A stretch of DNA of 13,087 bases. Origin: Burkholderiaceae bacterium (GTDB lineage: Bacteria > Pseudomonadota > Gammaproteobacteria > Burkholderiales > Burkholderiaceae_E). The notes under the pieces are model-generated. The model made no database searches. It had not been told where the DNA came from and saw nothing but the letters and a program-made list of their open reading frames with translations. Of this stretch, positions 1 through 8,060 are shown one piece after another (position 1 is the stretch's first letter; every line of letters starts with the position of its first letter). The translations under genes were made by a program, and so were the position numbers. The DNA is taken from assembly GCA_016710525.1 (NCBI GenBank), contig JADJVQ010000143.1, positions 1 through 13,087 on the forward strand. Reading direction: 5' to 3'.

Positions 1-1671
1 CGTTGCGGGTGACCCGGTAGCTCGGGCACATCGTGCCGGCATCGAACTTGCGGCAGTGGCCATTGTTGTTGCACATCTCGACGGCCTTGGCGAAGCCCCC
101 CGGACGGACGGCGCGCCGGTGCCCGGCGCGCTGGTGACCTCCGTGACCGGGTCGGCCTGCACATTCCAGGCCGACCAGTCGAGTGCGGTGCGCAGCGGCT
201 TCGCCTGCGTGGCCCGGTCGGAAGCGAAACAGACGGGCGTCGTCCATGCGCGAGGTGCGCACGATCTTGCCCGGGTTCATCAGGCCGTCCGGGCTCGGAA
301 CAGATCCTTCATCTGCTCGAAGGCGCGGTCAGGCGCGGACCGAACTGCCAGGCCACCCACTCGCTGCGCACCAGACCGTCTCCGTGCTCGCCCGAGAATG
401 CGCCCATGTACTGGCGCACCATCGCGGGCCGCTTCTTCGGCGATCGCGCGCATCTTGTGGCATCGCCGCGGCGCATGTCCAGGATCGGGCGCACATGCGC
501 CAGCGCCTTTTGCGGCTTGTCCTCGCGCATCTCGACCACCGCGCCGGGCAGGCCCAGGTCCGCAACCATCTCGACCAGGCGGGCGAGCCGCTGCAGCAGC
601 ACGCCGCGGTCGTCGCCCGAGAACTCGACCAGCAGGATGGCATCGGGCTGACCGATCAGGGCCGCCTCGATCACCGGCCTGAACACCGGGTTGTCGCGCG
701 CCAGGTCGATCATCGTGCGGTCCACCAGTTCGACCGCGCTGGGGCCCAGCGTCACGAGGTGGCGGGCGCTGTCCATCGCCCTGGTGAAAGCTCGGAAAGT
801 TCACCACGCCCAGGACCTTGTGTACCGGCAGCGGCGAAAGTTTGAGGTGCAGCCGCCGGAAGTAGGCCAGCGTGCCCTCGGAGCCGACCAGCAGGTGCGA
901 CAGGTTGACCGATCCGTCGGCCGTGTACGGACGTTCGGATCGCGGATGGAACACATCGAGGTTGTAGCCGCCGACCCGGCGCATCACGCGCGGCCAGACC
1001 CGCTCGATCTCATCGCGTTCGCGAGCGCCCAGTTCGAACAGCGCAGACACCAGGCGGGCGGTGCGCGCCGAGCCCATCGGACGCGCGGCGCCGACCCCGA
1101 AGGGTCCGAAGTACTCCTGACTGCCATCGGCCAGGATCGCATCGATGCCCAGCACGTTGTGCACCATGTTGCCGTAGGCGATCGAGCGCGATCCGCAGGA
1201 GTTGTTGCCGGCCATGCCGCCCAGCGTGGCCTGCGCCGACGTGGACACATCGACCGGATACCACAGGCCGTGCGGCTTCAGGAAGGCGTTCAGGTGATCG
1301 AGCACCATGCCCGGCTGCACCTCGACCGTCGCCGCTTCCTTGTCGAACGCCATGACCTTGTTCAGGTGCGCGCTGTTGTCGATGACCAGCGCCTCCCCTG
1401 GTCTGGCCGCATTGGCTGGTGCCGCCGCCGCGCGGCAGGATCGGCACTTTCATCTCGCGGGCCAGGTCGATGGCCGCGATCACATCGGCCTCGTCGCTGG
1501 GAACGACCACGCCGATCGGGTCCACCTGGTAGATGGAGGCGTCCGTGGCGTAGCGGCCGCGCGAAAACGCATCGAACCGCACCTCGCCGCGCAGGACCCG
1601 GCGCAGTCGCTGCGCCAGCCGGCTGCGCTCGAGCGCGGGGACGGTCAGTACCTGGGGAGCGTGCGGCGCAT
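1..1671 (-). CDS. FAD-binding and Fe-S-binding 2-hydroxyacid dehydrogenase (GlcD/Dld-type plus GlpC-type), partial and frameshifted
   Basis: Large flavoenzyme that oxidises a 2-hydroxyacid (D-lactate, D-2-hydroxyglutarate or glycolate type) to the 2-oxoacid and passes electrons through Fe-S centres. In order the reading shows: N-terminal segment with YATDASIYQVDP; the FAD-binding loop ILPRGGGTSQCGQT; VDVSTSAQATLGGMAGNNSCG; RRVGGYNLD; LLVGSEGTLAYF; AVELVDRTMIDLARD; SGEHGDGLVRSEW; DGLMNPGKIV; and, at the window edge, EMCNNNGHCRKFDAGTMCPSYR, the first cysteine cluster of the Fe-S half. About 556 of roughly 1000 residues are in the window. The frame changes near 1405, 790, 470, 435, 335, 300, 240 and 95, with family sequence continuing each time. 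Around 495-535 some 60 residues that relatives have between VVE and HVRPILDM are missing. The start is unclear: the frame runs in from the upstream regulator, and ATG 1671 would need one indel. It is probably cotranscribed with the regulator. Family certain, substrate not. Confidence 0.85.
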
Positions 1672-2362
1672 CCGCGACGATCGATCCTGGGGTGAGGCCG
1701 GCGAGCACGGCCTGGAACTTGTGCTGCAGATGCAGCTCGAGCTGCTGGCGCAGGCGCGCCGGATCGCGGGCGGTGAGCGCCTCGAGCATGGCCTGGTGTT
1801 CGGCGACGGCGGCGTCCCATTTCTGGGCTTTGAAGTTGGAACGAAAGCGCAGGTTTTGGATGCGCAGGTTCACGCTGTCGTAGGCCTCGGCAAGCATCGG
1901 GTTGCGCGCGCTGCGGTTGATCGCGCGGTGGATGGCCCGGTTCAGGCGGTAGGCCGGCAGATCGGCGCGGGCGTGCGCGGCCAGCATCTCGTAGTGCAGC
2001 GCCCGGATCTCGCGCAGGTCATCGGCGGTGTGGCGCAGCGCGGCGAGCTCCCCGGACAGGCCTTCGAGGGAACTCATCAGCTCGAACAGATGGCGCACGT
2101 CGTCGATCGACAGCATGGCGACCGTGGCGCCGCGATTGGGGTGCAGTTCGATCAGGCGTTCGGCGGCCAGCACCTTGAACGCCTCGCGCAGCGGTGTGCG
2201 CGAGACCTCGAGTTCGGTGCACAGCACCCGTTCGTTCAGACGCGCACCCGGGGCAAGACGCCCTTCGGTGATCCATTCCCGCAGCCTGTCGGCGACCTCT
2301 TCGTGCAGCGCACGGCGGGCGATCGGCCGCGCCGGCGCCGACGCTGCCGGCGCGCCGGACAT
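1645..2362 (-). CDS. GntR-family transcriptional regulator, FCD (FadR) subfamily
   Basis: DNA-binding regulator, about 238 residues from ATG 2362. The N-terminal winged helix lies at residues 18-85 (ALHEEVADRLREWITEGRL, then the recognition helix in ELEVSRTPLREAFKVL). The C-terminal all-helical FCD domain lies at about 92-222, with candidate metal or ligand residues Asn141, His145, His189 and His211; Asn replaces the usual first Asp. FCD regulators sense small carboxylates, which fits the flanking oxidase and aminotransferase genes. No stop separates it from the following flavoenzyme in the given frame. A TGA at 1645-1647 in the next frame is the likely true end if one base is wrong, and I use it here. 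An upstream in-frame ATG at 2401 would place the palindrome at 2395-2406 over the start codon; neither start has a clear Shine-Dalgarno sequence. It is likely autoregulated and controls the divergent operon. Product class is very likely; both ends are uncertain. Confidence 0.88.
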
Positions 2363-2394
2363 GACCGCGGAAACATCGACGGTGAGTTCGGATG

Positions 2395-2406
2395 ATTGCA
2401 TGCAAT
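2395..2406. promoter_or_regulatory. Perfect 12-bp palindrome, likely GntR/FCD operator (site 1)
   Basis: The sequence ATTGCATGCAAT is a perfect palindrome just upstream of the regulator's start. FCD-type GntR proteins bind short AT-flanked palindromes of this kind (an ATTGTATACAAT-like class), and a near copy lies 88 bp away in the same divergent spacer. At this site binding would block the regulator's own promoter or start region, giving autorepression. Assignment to this regulator is inferred from position and symmetry. Confidence 0.6.
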
Positions 2407-2466
2407 ACCAGATGGGTTGATACGCCTCATTCCGCGCATAAGCTGAATTTTGCTCATAACTTCCAC

Positions 2467-2494
2467 TTGCCTGCCAGAAATTATTGCATACAAA
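2467..2494 (+). promoter_or_regulatory. Candidate sigma-70 promoter of the aminotransferase operon
   Basis: TTGCCT (2467-2472, 4 of 6 to TTGACA), a 16-bp spacer and TACAAA (2489-2494, 4 of 6 to TATAAT) lie in an AT-rich island within otherwise GC-rich DNA. The -10 coincides with operator site 2. Each element is only moderate, so the call rests mainly on position. Confidence 0.3.
2483..2494. promoter_or_regulatory. Second, imperfect operator copy (site 2)
   Basis: ATTGCATACAAA matches site 1 (2395-2406) at 10 of 12 positions and sits 31 bp before the aminotransferase start. It overlaps the best -10 candidate of that operon, as expected for repression. Two sites 88 bp centre to centre, about eight helical turns, could allow looping between bound dimers; that is inference. 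Confidence 0.5.
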
Positions 2495-2524
2495 ATTCGA
2501 TTTATCCATTTTCTGGAGCCACCC

Positions 2525-3751
2525 ATGAAGTTGTCCCAAGGCCTCGCGCTCAATTCGCATCCCAGCGGCCGTCATTTCCTGCAGATTCCTGGGCCGACCA
2601 ACGTGCCGGACCGGATCCTGCGAGCGATGGACTACCCGACGATCGACCATCGCGGCCCGGAATTCCAGCGTCTGGGCCGCGCCGTGCTCGGCGGCATCCG
2701 CCAGATCTTCCAGACCGAGCAGCCGGTGGTCATCTACCCCGCGTCGGGCACCGGCGCCTGGGAGGCGGCCCTGGTCAACACCCTGTCGCCGGGCGACACC
2801 GTCCTGATGTGCGAGACCGGTCAGTTCGCCACCTTGTGGAAGCGCCTGGCCGAACGGCTCGGGCTGCAGGTCATCTTCATCGAAGGCGACTGGCGCCGCG
2901 GCACCGATGCGCAGGCCATCGCCGGCCGGCTCGCCGCCGACACCGCGCATCGCATCAAGGCGGTCTGCGTGGTCCACAACGAAACGTCCACGGGCGTCAC
3001 CAGCCACATCGCACCGGTGCGCCGGGCGATCGACGCCTGCGGCCACCCGGCCCTGCTGCTGGTCGACACGATCTCGTCGCTCGGTTCGGTCGACTATCGC
3101 CACGACGAATGGGGCGTGGACGTCACCGTCGCGGGCTCCCAGAAAGGCCTGATGCTGCCGCCCGGCCTGTCGTTCAACGCCATCAGCAAGAAGGCGCTGG
3201 CGGCCAGCGCAACCGCCCGGCTGCCGCGCTCATACTGGGACTGGCAGGAGATGCTGGCCAGCAATGCCAACGGCTACTTTCCGTTCACGCCGGCCACCAA
3301 TCTGCTCTACGGCCTGCACGAGGCGATCGCCATGCTGCTCGAAGAAGGCCTGCCGGCTGTCTTTGCGCGCCATGAGCGGCATGCCCGGGCGACCCGGGCC
3401 GCGGTCCAGGCGTGGGGGCTCGAGGTGCTCTGCGCCGATCCGGCCGAATACAGTCCGGCCCTCACCGCGATCCTGATGCCCGCCGGGCACAGCGCCGACG
3501 CGGTGCGCAAAGTGGCGCTCAGCCGATTCAACCTGTCGCTCGGACAGGGCCTGGGCAAGGTGGCCGACAAGGTCTTCCGGATCGGCCACCTGGGCGATTT
3601 CAACGACCTCACCCTGCTGGGCACGCTCGGTGGCGTCGAAATGGCGCTCGGCCTGGCGGGCGCACCGGTACGCCCGGGCGGCGTCCAGGCGGCCATGGCC
3701 CATCTGGCCGCGACCAGCCGTGCCGCACCCGAGCCCCTGCCGCCGGCCTGA
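2525..3751 (+). CDS. Serine-glyoxylate-type aminotransferase (class V, SgaA-like)
   Basis: PLP-dependent fold-type I enzyme of 408 residues, expected to transfer an amino group from serine, alanine or aspartate to glyoxylate, giving glycine. Family signatures: GRHFLQIPGPTNVPDRIL at 15-32, PTIDHRGPEF at 38-47, the PLP-binding Asp181 in LLLVDTISSLGSVD, the Schiff-base Lys207 in GSQKGLMLPPGLSF, and the carboxylate-binding Arg352 in FRIGHLGDF. ATG 2525 is preceded by GGAG at 2515-2518 with a 6-nt gap and matches the usual family N terminus; longer in-frame starts run into the promoter. It is the first gene of a plus-strand operon divergent from the GntR regulator. The reading frame is intact. Related enzymes include serine-glyoxylate, alanine-glyoxylate and aspartate-glyoxylate (BhcA-type) aminotransferases, and the sequence alone does not separate these. 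No hydroxyaspartate-cycle partner genes are present. Confidence 0.9.
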   Translation: MKLSQGLALNSHPSGRHFLQIPGPTNVPDRILRAMDYPTIDHRGPEFQRLGRAVLGGIRQIFQTEQPVVIYPASGTGAWEAALVNTLSPGDTVLMCETGQFATLWKRLAERLGLQVIFIEGDWRRGTDAQAIAGRLAADTAHRIKAVCVVHNETSTGVTSHIAPVRRAIDACGHPALLLVDTISSLGSVDYRHDEWGVDVTVAGSQKGLMLPPGLSFNAISKKALAASATARLPRSYWDWQEMLASNANGYFPFTPATNLLYGLHEAIAMLLEEGLPAVFARHERHARATRAAVQAWGLEVLCADPAEYSPALTAILMPAGHSADAVRKVALSRFNLSLGQGLGKVADKVFRIGHLGDFNDLTLLGTLGGVEMALGLAGAPVRPGGVQAAMAHLAATSRAAPEPLPPA

Positions 3752-3929
3752 CGGCGCACGGCCAGCCAGCGGCCCCTGCGATAGCATTCGCCACGGCACT
3801 GGTCGAGTCCCGTTTCGCGTCCTGCGCCGAGCTCTGGCACGGCTCGCGCGCGCGCAGCGGCGACCCGACCGGCCGGGCTACCCTTTACCGATCACTGTTC
3901 AGCGACCATAAGAAAACCTGGAGACACGC

Positions 3930-4922
3930 ATGTTCAAACGATCCGCATCCCGTCGACTCAGCCTCGCGGCCCTGGCCGCCGGCACCGCCCTCGCCGCCCT
4001 GCCCGCCGCGGCGCTGGCCCAGGCCTGGCCGTCCAAACCGATCCGCCTGGTCGTCGGCTTCGCGCCCGGCGGGGGCACCGACATCATCGCGCGCGCCATG
4101 GCGCCGCGCCTGTCGGAACTGCTGGGCGCGCAGGTCGTGGTCGAGAACCGCGCCGGCGCGTCGGGCGCGATCGGCGCCGACATCGTCGCCAAGTCCGCAC
4201 CCGATGGCTACACGCTGGTCATGGGCCACTCGAATCCCAACGTGATCGTGCCCTTCGTCTTCAAGGTGCCCTACGATCCGGCCAACGACTTCACCCCCAT
4301 CCACTACATCGGCTACGTGCCCAACATCCTGGCGGTGCATCCGTCGGTGGGCGTGAAGAACGTCGACGAACTGGTCGCGCTCGTACGCTCCAAGCCGGGC
4401 GTGTTCTCCTACGCATCTTCGGGCATCGGCAGCTCGCAGCACCTGGCCGGCGCCCTGTTCACCAAGATCACCGGCACCCAGATGAATCACGTGCCCTACA
4501 AGGGCAGCGGCCAGGCGATCACCGACCTGCTGGCGGGCCAGGTCAACATGAACTTCGACACCATGCCGCCGGTGCTGCCGCACATCCTGGCCGGCAAGCT
4601 GCGGGCGCTGGCGATCTCCACCCCGAACCGCATGCCGCAGCTGCCCGATGTGCCCACCTTCAACGAGGTCGGCATCCGCGGTTTCGATGTGACCAACTGG
4701 TACTCGGTGATGGGTCCCAAGGGCCTGCCGCGCGACGTGGTTGCCAAGATCGCCGATGCGGTCAAGAAATCGCTGGACGACCCGGCGGTCAAGGGCAAGC
4801 TCGAGCCGCAGGGCGTGTTGTACGTGGGCCCGCGCAATCCTGAGGAATTCGCCGCGTTCATCAAGACCGAACTGACGAAGTACTCGACCCTGGTCAAGGA
4901 ACTCGGCGTGCGCGCCGAATGA
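3930..4922 (+). CDS. Tripartite tricarboxylate transporter-type periplasmic binding protein (Bug/TctC family)
   Basis: Solute receptor of 330 residues, exported by a Sec signal peptide: basic FKRSASRR, a hydrophobic Ala/Leu stretch, and probable cleavage after Ala30 (ALA/QAWPSKP). The family marks are WPSKPIRLVVGFAPGGGTD at 33-51, VVVENRAGASGAIGAD at 69-84, PDGYTLVMGHS at 91-101 and NHVPYKGSGQAITDLLAGQV in the middle; the length is typical. ATG 3930 has GGAG at 3920-3923. Bug proteins bind carboxylates in the periplasm. No TctA/TctB membrane genes lie nearby, so this is an orphan receptor that must share a transporter or act as a sensor, as is common in Burkholderiales. The 178-bp gap from the preceding gene could hold its own promoter, but none is convincing. 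The ligand is unknown and is likely the substrate of the neighbouring enzymes. Confidence 0.93.
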   Translation: MFKRSASRRLSLAALAAGTALAALPAAALAQAWPSKPIRLVVGFAPGGGTDIIARAMAPRLSELLGAQVVVENRAGASGAIGADIVAKSAPDGYTLVMGHSNPNVIVPFVFKVPYDPANDFTPIHYIGYVPNILAVHPSVGVKNVDELVALVRSKPGVFSYASSGIGSSQHLAGALFTKITGTQMNHVPYKGSGQAITDLLAGQVNMNFDTMPPVLPHILAGKLRALAISTPNRMPQLPDVPTFNEVGIRGFDVTNWYSVMGPKGLPRDVVAKIADAVKKSLDDPAVKGKLEPQGVLYVGPRNPEEFAAFIKTELTKYSTLVKELGVRAE

Positions 4923-4936
4923 ACGGAGCAGCCTCC

Positions 4937-5713
4937 ATGAGCGACATCCTGATCGAACGCGACGGCCCGATCGCCACGGTGGTGATCAACCGGGCCGCCA
5001 AGCTCAATGCGATGACCAAGCCGATGTGGCGCGCGCTGGGCGAGTCGGTCAGCGGGTTGTCTGCCGACGACTCGGTGCGCTGCATCATCCTGCGCGGCGC
5101 CGGCGAAAAGAGCTTTTCGCCGGGCAACGACATCAGCGAGTTCGAGACCGACCGATCCAACCGCGAACAGGCGATCGAATACGGCCGCATCATGCACGCG
5201 ACCGCCGCAGCCCTCGAGAACTGCCGTCATCCGATGGTCGCGCAGATCCACGGCATCTGCGTGGGCGGCGGGCTCGAGATCGCTTCGCTGTGCGACATCC
5301 GCATCTGCGGCGAAGGCAGCCGGTTCGGCGCGCCGATCAAGAATCTCGGACTGGTGATGGCCTACCCGGAAATGGCGCCGCTGGTGCGGCTGGTGGGGGC
5401 CGACGTCGCCCTCGAGATCCTGCTCGAAGGCCGGATCTTCGACGCCCGCGAAGCCCATCACAAGGGCTTGGTCACCCGGGTGGTGGCCGACGACCGGGTA
5501 GCCAGCGAAGCGCTCGACACCGCCCGCCGCATCGCCGACGGGGCACCGCTGGTGGCACGCTGGCACAAGCGCTTCGCAAAGCGGCTGCGCGACCCGCGAC
5601 CGCTGACCGAAGCCGAATACCTCGAGGGCTTCGACTGCTTCGACACCGAAGACTTCCGCATCGGCTATCGCGCGTTCCTCGCCAAGACCAAACCCGCCTT
5701 CGAAGGCCGATGA
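4937..5713 (+). CDS. Enoyl-CoA hydratase/isomerase (crotonase) family protein
   Basis: Crotonase-fold protein of 258 residues acting on an acyl-CoA thioester. The first oxyanion-hole segment is RGAGEKSFSPGNDISEF (53-69) and the second HGICVGGGLEIASLCD (105-120). Glu114 occupies the place of the first catalytic glutamate of true hydratases (Glu144 in the rat enzyme), but the second (Glu164) falls on Ile134 in FGAPIKNLG. The reaction may therefore be an isomerisation, decarboxylation or hydrolysis rather than hydration. The start was chosen at ATG 4937 because GGAG at 4925-4928 sits 8 nt upstream and MSDILIERDG fits the family; ATG 4919 overlaps the tctC stop and adds only six residues. It is translationally close to the binding protein and ends 1 nt before the next gene, so it lies in the operon. 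Frame intact; substrate unknown. Confidence 0.9.
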   Translation: MSDILIERDGPIATVVINRAAKLNAMTKPMWRALGESVSGLSADDSVRCIILRGAGEKSFSPGNDISEFETDRSNREQAIEYGRIMHATAAALENCRHPMVAQIHGICVGGGLEIASLCDIRICGEGSRFGAPIKNLGLVMAYPEMAPLVRLVGADVALEILLEGRIFDAREAHHKGLVTRVVADDRVASEALDTARRIADGAPLVARWHKRFAKRLRDPRPLTEAEYLEGFDCFDTEDFRIGYRAFLAKTKPAFEGR

Positions 5714-5714
5714 C

Positions 5715-6867
5715 ATGAAAGCCCCCGCCCTCTCCGATCGCACCCACCGGATCGAGCCCTTTCATACGATGGAGCTGATGAAGCGTGCGGTGGCGCTGCA
5801 GCAGGCCGGTCATCCGGTGATCCACATGAGCATCAGCAAGCCCGACCAGGCGCCGGAGCCGGTGGTTGCGGCACTCGAAACAGCAGTCCGTGCGGGTCAC
5901 ACCGAGTACACCAGTGCGATGGGCATCGAACCGCTGCGCCGGGCGATCGCAGCCGACTACGGACACCGCTACGGGCTGGACATCGATCCGGCACGCATCG
6001 TGGTGACCGCCGGCGCCAATGCGGCGTTGTCGCTGGCCCTGCGCACTGGTCAGCCGGGCGACCAGGTGCTGCTGACCGATCCAGCTATCCGTGCAACCGC
6101 CACTTCGTCAGCGCCTTCGACAGCGAACCGGTCAGCGTTCGGTGGCCCCGAAACCCGTTTCCAGATGACCCCCGAACTGCTGCAGGCCCATTGGGCCCCG
6201 TCGGTCCGCGGCACCCTGCTCGCCTCGCCGGCCAATCCGACCGGCACGTCGATCCCGTTCGAGCACCTGTCGCGGATCGTCGAATACGTGCGTGCGCAGG
6301 ACGGTTTCACGATCGTCGACGAGATCTATCTGGGGCTGAGCTACGACGGCAAGGCGCGTTCGGCACTGGAACTGGGCGACGACCTGATCGTCACCAACAG
6401 CTTCTCAAGTACTTTCATGACGGGCTGGCGGCTGGGCTGGCTCGTGGTGCCGCCGGCCCTGGTGCGGGCATTCGAAAGCTGTCCGCAGAACCTGTACATC
6501 TGCGCCTCGACCCTCGCGCAGCACGCCGCGCTGGCCTGCTTCACGCCGCCGGCGCTGGCCATCTTCGAGGAGCGCCGGGACGAAATTCCGCCGGCGCCGC
6601 GACTCCATCGTGCCGGCGCTGCGGTCGGTGGGACTGGACGTGCCCGCCGCTCCTGACGGCGCCTTCTACGTATGCGGACTGCAGCCGGTTCAGCGACGAC
6701 AGTGTCGAGTTCGCCAATCGCCTGCTCGAGCAGGCCTATGTGTCGGTGGTGCCTGGGCTGGACTTCGGCCATCACCAGCCCAGCCGCTATGTCCGGCTGT
6801 CGTATGCGACGCCGATGGACAAGCTCGAGAAGCGGTGGCCCGGCTGGGCCGGCACCTGCCGCGCTGA
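5715..6867 (+). CDS. Class I/II PLP-dependent aminotransferase (AspC-like), frameshifted
   Basis: Fold-type I aminotransferase, about 384 residues when frames are joined, probably converting a 2-oxoacid to an amino acid with glutamate or aspartate as donor. Features: GHPVIHMSISKPDQAPEPVV, HTEYTSAMGIEPLRRAIA, VVTAGANAALSLAL, SPANPTGTSIP, TIVDEIYLGLSYDG, TGWRLGWLVVP and, late, SRYVRLSYATPMDKLEK followed by AVARLGRHLPR and TGA 6865-6867. Breaks occur near 6083 and 6145 (between them another frame reads SYPCNRHFVSAFDSEPVSV), near 6590, near 6690 and near 6830. At 6404-6416 the printed frame gives FSSTFMTGW, but the next frame reads AAG TAC TTT at 6407-6415. This restores the family's SKYF with the PLP-binding lysine, so small compensating errors are likely. 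ATG 5715 lies 1 nt after the crotonase stop, the last member of the operon. Exact amino-acid specificity is not readable. Confidence 0.85.
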
Positions 6868-6892
6868 CGGCGGGACTGCTGACGATCTGCAG

Positions 6893-6920
6893 GCGCGGCC
6901 GACCCTGGGTCTGGCCGCGC
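6893..6920. terminator. Strong hairpin between convergent genes, probable bidirectional terminator
   Basis: Left arm GCGCGGCCGACCC (6893-6905) pairs with right arm GGGTC(T)GGCCGCGC (6907-6920), with a one-base loop in the printed form and one bulged T. It lies 25 nt after the aminotransferase stop and 18 nt from the transglycosylase stop on the other strand. There is no T tract, so intrinsic termination is plausible but unproven. Confidence 0.5.
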
Positions 6921-6938
6921 GGGCGCGCGGGCGCGCCG

Positions 6939-7933
6939 TCAGGCGTCGCTGGACTCGCGGGCGATCGGTTTGGCCGGCGTTGCGGCCTCGGGCGCGCCGA
7001 CGTCGACCGACGGGGCCGGCGGAGGCATCAGCAGCGGCGAATCGGTGACCATCCGGAACTCGCCGCGCGCCGCCTCGGCACCCGACTCGGACACCGGCGG
7101 CTTCGGCGCCAGGCCGGCGTCCGTGGCCTTGCCGGATGCGGCAACGGAACCGGACGCGGCGGCGGAGACGGGCGCCGCCGGCTTTCAGCCGGCCGGCCCG
7201 CCGCGGCCGCGGCCATGCGCTCGCGCTCGAAGATCACCTTGGCGCCGTACCCGCCATCGCTTGGCAGCAAGGCGGCGCCGACGTAGGCCTTCAGTGCGCC
7301 TTCGACACTGCCGTCGCGCTTGAGGTAGTCGTTCAGGATCTGGGCGCCGACCCGGATGTTGGCCATCGGGTCGAAGGCTGCGGCCACCCCACCGAAGGGC
7401 GAAAATTTGTCGGCATGCACCCGCGTGAGCACCTGCATCAGGCCCTGCGCACCACGATTGCTCTGGGCACGGGGGTCAAAGTTGGATTCGACCGAGATCA
7501 CGGCAAGGATGAGCATCGGATCGATTTTCAGGTCGCGGGCCGTCCGGTAGGCGTGCTCGACGAACCACTGGGTCTGCTCGGCGGCAACCTGATAGGTCTT
7601 CTCGATGAAACGGACGATGTTCTGCTGCTCGCGGCTGAGCACCGGGGCGGCCACTTTCACGGCGCCCAGCGGCGTGGTCAAGGAGACCGGATGCCTGGTC
7701 CCGTACACCGATTCGGCCATCAGCGGCGAACCCTGGGGTTCACCGGACAAGTCGACGCCACCCAACCGGGACTCGACGACCAGATCGGGCTGCGGCAGAT
7801 GATTGGCGGTGAATCCCGCCACACACAAAGCCATTCCCGCGACGATCGGCGCACTCGCACGCGTGTAGCGCGCCGCGCCGATGCCTCTGACAAAAACCCC
7901 GAACAGCCACTGATACCTGCGCTGTCGATCCAT
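6939..7933 (-). CDS. Membrane-anchored lytic transglycosylase (GH23, Slt/MltE-like domain)
   Basis: Cleaves the peptidoglycan glycan strand, forming 1,6-anhydromuropeptides. A basic N terminus precedes a hydrophobic segment at about 28-47 (a signal anchor or signal peptide), so the enzyme faces the periplasm. The catalytic domain spans about 118-235: catalytic Glu149 in ILAVISVESNFDP, then NRGAQGLMQVL at 159-169, DPMANIRVGAQILNDYL, and the ALKAYVGA segment with DGGYGAKVIFER. ATG 7933 is set by a perfect AGGAGG at 7938-7943. Near 7195 the frame breaks; the Ala/Pro-rich tail continues one frame over (KPAAPVSAAAS to GEFRMVTDSPLLMPPPAP, ending ARESSDA) to TGA at 6939-6941. The printed frame would instead run on as an Arg/Pro-rich artefact. 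Joined length is about 331 residues. It is divergent from ubiD, convergent with the aminotransferase, and has its own promoter. Confidence 0.88.
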
Positions 7934-8060
7934 GGAACCTCCTGGCAATCCGGACGAACCTCGCACGGCGCGTGCCGGCGGATCCGCTTCCGCGGTAGAG
8001 AAATACGCGGCTGGCTTGGGCCGGCCGAACCCGGTCTGTGCCAGGTTCCTTGTATTCTCG

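Noticed and set aside
691..2395. Long plus-strand open frames (334 and 362 codons) opposite the flavoenzyme and regulator
   Set aside because: They are antisense to strongly conserved protein, rich in Arg, His and Gln with no family motifs, and typical of shadow frames in GC-rich DNA.
2525..3751. Beta-hydroxyaspartate cycle locus (BhcA-type aminotransferase)
   Set aside because: The dehydratase, aldolase and iminosuccinate reductase genes of that cycle are absent, and the regulator is GntR/FCD rather than IclR type.
3835..3850. TGGCAC followed by GCGCG before the Bug gene as a sigma-54 promoter
   Set aside because: The -24 half is good but the -12 half lacks the TT before GC, and no activator site is visible; likely chance in a GC-rich spacer.
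4496..5743. 415-codon minus-strand frame opposite the binding protein and crotonase
   Set aside because: Both sense genes are intact and recognisable; the antisense product shows no motif and no ribosome binding site.
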